Assembly: GCA_009877105.1 (NCBI GenBank)
Contig: WXFD01000050.1
Span: forward strand, 1-64,000
DNA length: 64,000 bases
Source: Bacteroidales bacterium
GTDB taxonomy: Bacteria > Bacteroidota > Bacteroidia > Bacteroidales > VadinHA17
Direction: 5' to 3'
Positions 57,182-64,000 of this stretch are shown in pieces. Made by a program: the position numbers and the translations under genes. The notes below the pieces were generated by a model. It made no database searches and was not told the DNA's origin. It saw nothing but the letters and a program-made list of their open reading frames with translations. Position 1 is the stretch's first letter; every line of letters starts with the position of its first letter.

Positions 57182-58801
57182 TCATTCAGGACCGCCATCC
57201 CACCAAACCTTGCCAACAAGCCTGTCGGGCTGTGTTGCACCGGTTTTATAATTGGGATTTCCGGTAGCTTCATAGGCAGGTATGGTAAGTTTGGTCGGCA
57301 CCTGTCCATTGGTAGCGTTTCCGGGATAGTTTGTCGGAACCAGTTGGGGGAAGCCTGTTCTTCTGTAATCTGACCAGGCATCCCACCAGTTCATCCACTT
57401 CGATGCCCACATCTGCTCTCCGATCATTTCGAGGGCAGGTTTGGTGACACCGTACGGATAGGTTGCAAGATAATTCGCAACCTGGGCATCCGTAACCACA
57501 AATGACGGATCATAAACTGTGTACATCTGCATTGCCAGTTTCACACCTTTCTCATAGTGTTCTTTGGCTGTTCCGGAAATACCGCTCCCGATTCCTCTTT
57601 CCAGAGCTTCGGCCTGAAGGAATTCGGATTCGGCTGCATGCATGATCATGTAAGGCTCATCATCTTCAAACATCAGGGGGTTCACTGCCGAGAAATGTTC
57701 ATAGGGTATGGTGGGTCCTCCCATCAGTGTATTAAGCATTGCACCGTCCAGTCCGTTTGGCAAACCTCTCTGCTTCAGCGGATCAGTTTCATAGAAAACC
57801 ACTTCATTGGGAGTCCACTTGATAATCCCGGCAGTGAATATCATCAGCCTAGGATCATCATCGGCAGTCGAATTTTTGTCCGGACCCATAAGCCAGTCGA
57901 CAAATGTTTTGCTCAGGAAAGAGCTTTGCCATTGTCCTCCGTCGCCGGGTGCGAAACCGCGTGAAATTCCATTCTGGTTGGTCCATTCGCTCGGTCCGAG
58001 AGCCATTGTGGCAATAACATTGTCATCATTGCTCGACATTACTCCGCCCTGGATAGCCTTGGTAACCCAGGTGTTAGCCATTGCAGCATCGACATTTGAA
58101 ACTCTCATGGCGAGCCTGAGCATCAGCGAATATCCGAACTTTTTCCATTTGGCGATATCGCCATTGAAATAGTAATCGGCATTCGCGAATCCCTCATCGG
58201 GATGAGACGGGCTCATGGCTGCACAGGCTTCATCAAGTTCCTTAAACAGATCGGCATAGATATCTTTCTGCTTGTCGTACTTAGGCTGGAATATTCCTTC
58301 AATGCCCTGGTTGGCTTCAAAATAGGGAATGCTGCCATACCAGTCGGTAAGACGATGGAAGCAGAGAACTCTCAGGATTCTCGCCGCATGACGGGTATTG
58401 ATCTTGCGACCTTCATACCATCCGCCGGGGCCGGTCTGTTTGATTATCTCCATCGTAACCCTGCCATCGCCTGCAAAGAAATGGTCCCACGGTGCATTCG
58501 ACGGTTCAACGTCATTTTCCAGGTATTTATCTCCCACGGATATTGTACCTGTACTTGTGCTTGCAAGCTGCTGGATGGCATGCGCACACATGCCTATATT
58601 GGTTCTCCAGTCAGTGTAACGGTCGTCGCGCAAGCCGTTATTGGATGCACTCAGCTCGGCAGCAGTAAGGAAGTAGTTAACATCAATCTGATTTACCGCA
58701 TTGGGATTGATATTCATATCATGCAGTTTATCGGTATCGCATCCTGCCACGAAAATGAATATCAGTAACGCACTCTGTATCAGTTTTAATATATGTTTCA
58801 T
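57182..58801 (-). CDS. SusD/RagB-family nutrient-binding outer-membrane lipoprotein
   Basis: 539 aa. A lipobox at MKHILKLIQSALLIFIFVAGC (Cys21) anchors it to the outer membrane, where it forms the lid of its SusC pore. Family features: 'INPNAVNQIDVNYFLTAAELSAS' start, 'ILRVLCFHRLTDWYGSIPYFEANQG' (TPR helix region), 'WKKFGYSLMLRLAMRVSNVDAAMANTWV' and 'MNWWDAWSDYRRTGFPQLVPTNYPGNATNG' near the C-terminus. It resembles the SusD-like_2 branch. It follows SusC by 19 nt and ends at the terminator. Ligand unknown. Confidence 0.92.
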   Translation of the reverse strand: MKHILKLIQSALLIFIFVAGCDTDKLHDMNINPNAVNQIDVNYFLTAAELSASNNGLRDDRYTDWRTNIGMCAHAIQQLASTSTGTISVGDKYLENDVEPSNAPWDHFFAGDGRVTMEIIKQTGPGGWYEGRKINTRHAARILRVLCFHRLTDWYGSIPYFEANQGIEGIFQPKYDKQKDIYADLFKELDEACAAMSPSHPDEGFANADYYFNGDIAKWKKFGYSLMLRLAMRVSNVDAAMANTWVTKAIQGGVMSSNDDNVIATMALGPSEWTNQNGISRGFAPGDGGQWQSSFLSKTFVDWLMGPDKNSTADDDPRLMIFTAGIIKWTPNEVVFYETDPLKQRGLPNGLDGAMLNTLMGGPTIPYEHFSAVNPLMFEDDEPYMIMHAAESEFLQAEALERGIGSGISGTAKEHYEKGVKLAMQMYTVYDPSFVVTDAQVANYLATYPYGVTKPALEMIGEQMWASKWMNWWDAWSDYRRTGFPQLVPTNYPGNATNGQVPTKLTIPAYEATGNPNYKTGATQPDRLVGKVWWDGGPE

Positions 58802-58820
58802 ATCTCTCAGTTTTAAAAGG

Positions 58821-61800
58821 TTAGAAAGTCACCCTCAGGTTAAAACCATAAGTGCGGGTCGTTGGCATGCCAAAATAGTCCAGTCCCTGTGCATTGCTGT
58901 CAGTATAGTTGCTTTCCGGGTCAACATTTTCAATATTCTTGAAGAGTATTGCAAGGTTTCTCCCGACAAACGACACTGCCAGGTTGGTAAACGGAGTCTT
59001 GGTCAGCAGTTTGACCGGCAGACTGTATTCAAGTGAGATCTGCCGCAGCTTGATGAACGAAGCATCATAAATAAAGTTCTCCTGTGCGCGTTCACCAAGG
59101 TTACTCCAGTACCGCCTGGTCTGTTCCTGATCGAGTGTAAGCGTGAAATCTTCGTAGATCGGCTTGCCATTGGCATCTGTTCCCGTTTGGGTTACGCCTT
59201 TCACAACCTTGCCGCCTTCGCGGTCAACAAGGGTCTGTTTATGGAGACCCCACTGGGTCAGACGGACATTGGTACCTGAATAAATGTCTCCCCCGAATTT
59301 GAAGTCGATAAGGGCATCGAGGCGGATCCGCTTCCAGCTTATGGAATTATTAAGGCCGCCTGTCCAGTCGGCAACACCGTTCCCCAGAATTTCATATACA
59401 TCTGATCTTACAGGTGATCCGTTTGATTCATAGACAAGATTTCCATGATCGTCGGTTTTCTGCCTGTATCCTGTTATCATTCCAAAAGGATAGCCGACGA
59501 TGTGCTTGATATAAACTGTCCTGGTGCGGGGCTCTTCAACGTTGACTTCTGTCACGCCTTCGCTGAGCCGGATAACCTTATTCTTGTTCTTGGCAAGGTT
59601 AAGGGAGACATCCCATGTTACCGGACCCTGAACAGGAGTGGCAGTGATAAGGAGTTCTATACCCTTGTTCGAAAGCTCGCCGATATTGACGGAGGTTGTA
59701 AGGAAGCCTGAAGACCTGGATATCGAGGCCGAAAGGATATCGTCAGTGGTCTTCTGGTTATAATATGTGAATTCGAGTCCTAGTCTTCCCTGGAAGAATC
59801 TCAGGTCGGCACCGAACTCGAGCTCTGTTGACAATGCAGGAGAAAGGTTCGGGTTTGGAATGTTGTCGCCTCCTGAGAATCCTGCCATCGGCAGTCCAAG
59901 GTGACCCTGGCCGATAAGACCGTAAGTGATCCTCGATGAATAAGCACCCACGTTGGCAGTTGCAACCTGTCCCCATGCGGCCCTGACCTTACCATAGCTC
60001 AGAACTTCGGGAAGATTCTTGAAAGCATCGGTAAATACAAAACTACCTCCCAGGGATGGGTAAAGCTTACTGTTGTTGGCAGGATTCAGCACCGAGAACC
60101 AGTCGTTCCTGGCCGTTGCAGTAATAAACAGGTAGTTGTTAAAGCTGACCTCAGCTGATCCGAAAAGGGAGTTGACACCCGACTTACCGTACCCGTATCC
60201 GATGTTCTGCGACCGGGTGTTGGTGACTGAGGTATAGAATGGAATATTGAAGTTTTCACCCGACACGTTAATGCTTTCAGATTCGCGCTTCATCTGGTTT
60301 CCTCCGACAAAGGCATTCAGCCTGAACTTTCCGAATTCCTTGTCAACACCTGACATCCATTCCATATTGATTTCCCTGACGAAATTGGATGTCTCGTTCT
60401 TGAATCCGCCGCGCTGATATCCGGTACCCTGCGGAACAAGTGAATTGTTGTTCCGGGTATACCAGTCCATGCCGATCTGTCCCTGTACCCACCACCATTT
60501 GAGAATATTGTACCTCAATGTTCCGGAGGTGATGAAACGGTCCCTGATGTTTTCGTTCTTGAACTGATATGCTACCCACCATGGATTCTGCAGCCAGTTG
60601 TTGTCTGCCGGCTGGAATTCCTCACCCACTGATTTCAGGTCGGGTGTGGTGACTCCCGGTGCAACGGCACCTGGTTTATTGGGATCGCCTTTCAGGTCAT
60701 TTACGTTTAAGGTGTTGGGAAGTGACCATATTGCCTGGGGAGCATTTCCCGGGCTGTCGGATATCATCTGCCGGTTGTTGACCTTTTCATTCGAATACAT
60801 GACCTTGGCGTTGAAAGTGAGCCTCTCACCGTATTTGCCATTTGTCGAAAGTGAAAGGTTCCTTCTCTTGAATGTTTCATTCGGAATTATGGCTTTATTA
60901 TCCATGTCGGAGAAGGAGAACCTGAAAGTCTGTTTTTCACTTCCTCCGGAAAGGGCGAGGCTGTTGGTCCAGATATGACCTGTCTGGTAAAAACGCTTCC
61001 AGTTGTCACCCGCATATGAATAAGGCCTTAAAACACCGTCGAACTGAACAACAGGGGTACCGTCGAGTTTCGGGCCCCACATTGAACCGGAACCCCAGCC
61101 ATATGCCTGTTCCTGGCTAATGGGTTTTGAATATACCCTTGGTGAATTCGGATCATTCGGATCAGCGTTTGCAAGTCCTCCCGGACCGTATTCACGCTGA
61201 AGGTCAGAGAAGTTCAGGTAATGTTCAAACACGTAGTTGGAGTTGAATTCAATGCCGACACCTTTCCTGGCCTGCCCCCTCTTTGTCACGATATTGATAA
61301 CGCCATAGCCCCCTCTTGAGCCATAAAGAGCAGCAGCAGCAGCTCCCTTGAGGACCGTAACCGATTCAATATCTTCGGGGTTAAGGCTGGTCATACCGTC
61401 TCCCTGGTCGGTACCTCCCCAGACCCCTGCACGTCCGAACTGCGTATTATCCATCGGAATCCCGTCGATAACATACAGCGGCTGATTGTTTGAACCGACA
61501 GATTTGTTACCCCTGATAATAACACGTGATGACCCTGCGGGGCCGGCACCGGTACTGGAAACGTTCACACCGGCAACACGTCCCTGGATCGATGAACCAA
61601 GGTTGTTTTCACGGGCCTGGGTAAGGCTCATGCCCGGAACCTTGGTAATTGTGGATTGCAGCGCTTTCTGGCTTCTCTCAATACCAAGCGCCGTTACAAC
61701 AACTTCCCCAAGCTGCTGTATGTCTTCCTCAAGGATCATGTCAATCACAGAGCGGTTTCCGACAGCAACCTCCTGTGTCACATAACCGATAAAGGAAAAT

Positions 61801-62033
61801 TGCAGGGTGGCATCGCCTGCCGCAGCAATACTATACCTTCCCTGTACATCAGTAGTGGTCCCGACAGTTGTGCCTTTTACAAGAATTGACACACCCGGCA
61901 GGCCTGCACCACTTACGTCCCTCACGGACCCGGATACAACACGCTGCTGCGCCAGCAGTGAATGAGAGAATGCCACGCAGATCAACATGAATAGTGTCCG
62001 CATCAAAATCTGGTACACTTTTTTTCTGATCAT
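58821..62033 (-). CDS. SusC/RagA-family TonB-dependent outer-membrane receptor
   Basis: 1070 aa. A signal peptide (1-29, 'LMRTLFMLICVAFSHSLLAQ'), CarboxypepD_reg-like domain (32-105, 'VVSGSVRDVSGAGLPGVSILVKGTTVGTTTD'), the TonB-box-like 'LGEVVVTALG' (108-117), plug domain with 'IIRGNKSVGSNNQPLYVIDGIPMDNTQF' and 'TVLKGAAAAALYGSRGGYGVINIVTKRG', then a 22-strand barrel ending 'LDYFGMPTTRTYGFNLRVTF'. No N-terminal STN domain, so it is not of the type that signals to an anti-sigma factor. It imports oligosaccharides with SusD. Leader contains an inverted repeat. Confidence 0.95.
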   Translation of the reverse strand: MIRKKVYQILMRTLFMLICVAFSHSLLAQQRVVSGSVRDVSGAGLPGVSILVKGTTVGTTTDVQGRYSIAAAGDATLQFSFIGYVTQEVAVGNRSVIDMILEEDIQQLGEVVVTALGIERSQKALQSTITKVPGMSLTQARENNLGSSIQGRVAGVNVSSTGAGPAGSSRVIIRGNKSVGSNNQPLYVIDGIPMDNTQFGRAGVWGGTDQGDGMTSLNPEDIESVTVLKGAAAAALYGSRGGYGVINIVTKRGQARKGVGIEFNSNYVFEHYLNFSDLQREYGPGGLANADPNDPNSPRVYSKPISQEQAYGWGSGSMWGPKLDGTPVVQFDGVLRPYSYAGDNWKRFYQTGHIWTNSLALSGGSEKQTFRFSFSDMDNKAIIPNETFKRRNLSLSTNGKYGERLTFNAKVMYSNEKVNNRQMISDSPGNAPQAIWSLPNTLNVNDLKGDPNKPGAVAPGVTTPDLKSVGEEFQPADNNWLQNPWWVAYQFKNENIRDRFITSGTLRYNILKWWWVQGQIGMDWYTRNNNSLVPQGTGYQRGGFKNETSNFVREINMEWMSGVDKEFGKFRLNAFVGGNQMKRESESINVSGENFNIPFYTSVTNTRSQNIGYGYGKSGVNSLFGSAEVSFNNYLFITATARNDWFSVLNPANNSKLYPSLGGSFVFTDAFKNLPEVLSYGKVRAAWGQVATANVGAYSSRITYGLIGQGHLGLPMAGFSGGDNIPNPNLSPALSTELEFGADLRFFQGRLGLEFTYYNQKTTDDILSASISRSSGFLTTSVNIGELSNKGIELLITATPVQGPVTWDVSLNLAKNKNKVIRLSEGVTEVNVEEPRTRTVYIKHIVGYPFGMITGYRQKTDDHGNLVYESNGSPVRSDVYEILGNGVADWTGGLNNSISWKRIRLDALIDFKFGGDIYSGTNVRLTQWGLHKQTLVDREGGKVVKGVTQTGTDANGKPIYEDFTLTLDQEQTRRYWSNLGERAQENFIYDASFIKLRQISLEYSLPVKLLTKTPFTNLAVSFVGRNLAILFKNIENVDPESNYTDSNAQGLDYFGMPTTRTYGFNLRVTF

Positions 62034-62052
62034 AGGTTTTAGTTTTAGGGCA

Positions 62053-62080
62053 CCGTTAAATATTTTTCGATATTTAACGG
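62053..62080 (-). promoter_or_regulatory. 10-bp inverted repeat in the susC leader
   Basis: CCGTTAAATA (62053-62062) and TATTTAACGG (62071-62080) are a perfect 10-bp inverted repeat with an 8-nt spacer, 20-47 nt upstream of the susC ATG on the minus strand. It could be a leader hairpin or an operator. Confidence 0.6.
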
Positions 62081-62094
62081 ATGCATGTTTAAAT

Positions 62095-62102
62095 CAAAAA
62101 TA
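62095..62102 (-). promoter_or_regulatory. Bacteroidetes -7 box (TATTTTTG) upstream of susC
   Basis: Minus-strand TATTTTTG fits TAnnTTTG, 61 nt before the ATG; the inverted repeat would then lie in the transcribed leader. No good -33 TTG was found. Confidence 0.4.
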
Positions 62103-62150
62103 GAAACTAGTTTTTAAAAATCCTAATTATTCTTAAAATATATTAAAAAC

Positions 62151-62169
62151 ATGTTAACAAAATTAACAT
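62151..62169. promoter_or_regulatory. Second inverted repeat upstream of susC
   Basis: ATGTTAA-CAAAA-TTAACAT, a 7-bp perfect inverted repeat with a 5-nt spacer, 118 nt before susC and 64 nt after the DUF4838 stop. Candidate regulator-binding site or weak hairpin. Confidence 0.35.
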
Positions 62170-62232
62170 TTCACTAAAGGCATCCCGGGACATTAATGTC
62201 TTGTTTCCATTTAGTAACCAGATCGTTACTTG

Positions 62233-64000
62233 TTACTCGACAACAATCTCGTCAATATGCATTCGGGCAGGCTGACCCGCGCCGGGATGTTCGCCGGGAG
62301 TGTTCCCGATACTGTGTGCCACAACTCTTATATACCGGACTTCCCGCGGCCTGAAATCGGCAATGAAATCCCTCTGGAACGAATCCCACTGATCAATAGG
62401 CAATGTATTCTCTACTACAGCCACCAGATCATACTTCTTTCCGTCACCTGAAACCAGGAAATCGACTTTTGCCGGAAATATGCTGAGCCAGTATGCCCTC
62501 TGGTAAAAAGCACATTCAATGTGCCGCACCATTGTCGGCTTCTCAAGATCAATAATTACATCCAGGTCTTTTCCCGGGAAAGACACCCAATTATACTCCG
62601 GGTCATGCCCCCCGCGTATCCCGTCATTGAGCCTTGCCAGGTTCATGGCTGATATCAGGGTTGTGTCAGGGCTGAGAAGGGTAAGCTTTTTACCAAACGC
62701 GAGATGTTCATTCCTTCCCATATAGAACATCCTGTACATTGAAGAACGGTAAGCCTCGGGAGTAGTGCCCCATTCCTTGATCAGGGTGACTCCTGTTCTT
62801 ATGCAGAGATCGGTAAAGGGATCAACCAATGACCGTATTTCCGGTCTGACAACCCATTTCTCACCTGTCCGTATGAATACTCCGTTTTCTCCGGTGAAAT
62901 TCTTTTTTGCCTGTTCCATAATGGCAAAATTCAGTGGCAGTCTTGCCGCCCGAACCCTTTCCAGGACATCAGGCTTATTTCTGACAGCCTCCTCAGCCTG
63001 ATCGAAAAGCATCTTGTATCGTTGAATAAGTGCCGGAGCCAGGTAACTGTCAGCAGCCTCATTGGGTGAACCGAAGATGCGCAGCGGCTTACCGGAGGCC
63101 AGCAATGCTTCACGCATCTCATCAATATACTGCCGTATCGGATTTGCCGCAGCCCCATAATATCCCCTGAGAAAATCATTCATAAGAGTATCAATGTTTT
63201 CATTGGGATTCCACAACAGCTTGGATATCAGATAACTCCTGAGTTCGGCAAATTCTCCGCCGCCGTCCCCGTTCCCCTGCTCGAACATTGCAGTGACGCC
63301 GTTCTTTACAAAAAACCTGAGATTTGGCTGCAGAACCTGGAAATTCGGGAACGGACTCATAAGGTTGGTGAACTGAATCACATAATCCCACACAATGATA
63401 TCGCTGGCAATTCTTCCCCAGTCTTCAAAATCCTTTACCAGACTCCTGCTGTCGGGATCGGTGGCTTCGGTAATGGGAATATCGCGTCGTGCCTCAATGC
63501 TGCAAAGCATAATATTGACATTTTTCCGCGGCCTTGCTGTCAGCGGGGCTTTCCTGCCATATTCATAGGCCAGGGTTGAAATCATTTTATCAGGAAATTC
63601 GTCAGCCACCCTGTTGACAAAGTTGATTATTGAACCTGAAGGCGATCCTTCCTTCTCATCAATAGCGCGGCATTTATCGCACATGCAGTACTGCCTGTTG
63701 TCATTCTGGCTCACCGACCAGTATTTTGCCGCCGGATTTGAAGCAATCTGTTTACGGAGGTTCTGAATGGTTATTTTCAGAACCTCCGGATTCGACAGGC
63801 AAAGCTGCGTCGGCAGTCTTTTCCCGTCCCTGAGGGCAAAATATTCAGGATGATCTTTATAATAAATTTCAGGGGGAACAAGACTGTTGAAGGTATGAAC
63901 CCACGATCCCCATGCAGGTCTGCCGCCCCGGGCATCATGATCGAGCTTGTGCCATTCGGAGAACGCCTCATCATAAGTCACCCTGTAATGCACATCCCTG
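62233..64000 (-). CDS. DUF4838 / discoidin-domain protein (5' truncated by window end)
   Basis: The frame is open to base 64000, so the N-terminus lies outside; at least 588 residues are seen. The main part ('WGSWVHTFNSLVPPEIYYKDHPEYFALRDGKR', 'YWSVSQNDNRQYCMCDKCRAIDEKEGSPSG') is DUF4838, related to glycoside-hydrolase barrels such as alpha-glucuronidases by my recollection. Tandem Cys in 'CMCDKCRA' are notable. The last ~140 residues ('VIIDLEKPTMVRHIECAFYQRAYWLSIFPAKVDFLVSGDGKKYDLVA' to 'ARMHIDEIVVE') form an F5/8 type C (discoidin) carbohydrate-binding domain. Likely the first PUL gene seen here; substrate unknown. Confidence 0.82.
   Translation of the reverse strand, partial: RDVHYRVTYDEAFSEWHKLDHDARGGRPAWGSWVHTFNSLVPPEIYYKDHPEYFALRDGKRLPTQLCLSNPEVLKITIQNLRKQIASNPAAKYWSVSQNDNRQYCMCDKCRAIDEKEGSPSGSIINFVNRVADEFPDKMISTLAYEYGRKAPLTARPRKNVNIMLCSIEARRDIPITEATDPDSRSLVKDFEDWGRIASDIIVWDYVIQFTNLMSPFPNFQVLQPNLRFFVKNGVTAMFEQGNGDGGGEFAELRSYLISKLLWNPNENIDTLMNDFLRGYYGAAANPIRQYIDEMREALLASGKPLRIFGSPNEAADSYLAPALIQRYKMLFDQAEEAVRNKPDVLERVRAARLPLNFAIMEQAKKNFTGENGVFIRTGEKWVVRPEIRSLVDPFTDLCIRTGVTLIKEWGTTPEAYRSSMYRMFYMGRNEHLAFGKKLTLLSPDTTLISAMNLARLNDGIRGGHDPEYNWVSFPGKDLDVIIDLEKPTMVRHIECAFYQRAYWLSIFPAKVDFLVSGDGKKYDLVAVVENTLPIDQWDSFQRDFIADFRPREVRYIRVVAHSIGNTPGEHPGAGQPARMHIDEIVVE

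Overview
This is a chromosomal window from a member of the phylum Bacteroidota, most likely in or near the Bacteroidales/Marinilabiliales. The evidence is a SusC/SusD pair, a type IX secretion (T9SS) C-terminal sorting domain, a single-chain glycine decarboxylase, an aminofutalosine-pathway MqnE, DUF4294 and PorT-like proteins, and promoters of the Bacteroidetes type (TTG, about 19 nt, TAnnTTTG) instead of -35/-10 boxes. I see no tRNA, rRNA, CRISPR array, integrase or transposase. The genes abut, and the only repeat-like debris is one REP-type palindrome at 50.8 kb.

Region 1 (1-31.6 kb) is mainly housekeeping. It holds a truncated DUF5686 outer-membrane protein, dnaB, ispE, a carboxyltransferase with its biotin carrier, tgt-lptG, a GT2-sigma factor-rsmG operon, rpmH, and mqnE-PASTA-T9SS protein-rluD. 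Then come a LemA-TPM-TPM cassette, ddl, an exported Gfo/Idh lipoprotein, a URO-D-fold protein, gcvP, a metallo-beta-lactamase-fold hydrolase, pcm, thpR, DUF4294, a DUF3267 membrane protein and a PHP phosphoesterase. Region 2 (31.6-47.7 kb) is sugar and one-carbon metabolism: a GKRP/MurQ-like tandem SIS protein, GH2 beta-galactosidase, a PorT-like barrel, fhs, an APC permease, a GH3 enzyme with a PA14 insert, a long mannose-6-phosphate isomerase-like protein and a Tat-exported Gfo/Idh protein. Region 3 (47.9-64 kb) is a polysaccharide-utilisation region: GH9 on the plus strand, then on the minus strand (in transcription order) DUF4838-discoidin, SusC, SusD, a monohaem beta-propeller lipoprotein, a polytopic DUF6057-like protein, GH18 and GH10.

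The carbohydrate genes fit the following model: SusC/D binds and imports oligosaccharides, surface or periplasmic GH9/GH10/GH18/GH3/GH2 cut them, and MurQ/GKRP-like, PMI-like and oxidoreductase proteins handle the products. Xylan or mixed beta-glycan is the most likely substrate, judged only from the GH families. No PUL regulator (HTCS, SusR, ECF/anti-sigma pair) lies in the window.

The best candidate for something undescribed is the tightly linked pair at 53.5-56.8 kb: a lipoprotein with one CxxCH haem motif ahead of a PD40 beta-propeller, 33 nt upstream of a many-TM protein with a long soluble tail. Other leads are a Tgt that has lost all three zinc cysteines, a URO-D paralogue without the zinc cysteines, two exported NAD-fold oxidoreductases among glycosidases, and a 10-bp inverted repeat in the susC leader. 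All functional statements rest on reading the sequence; no database search was run.
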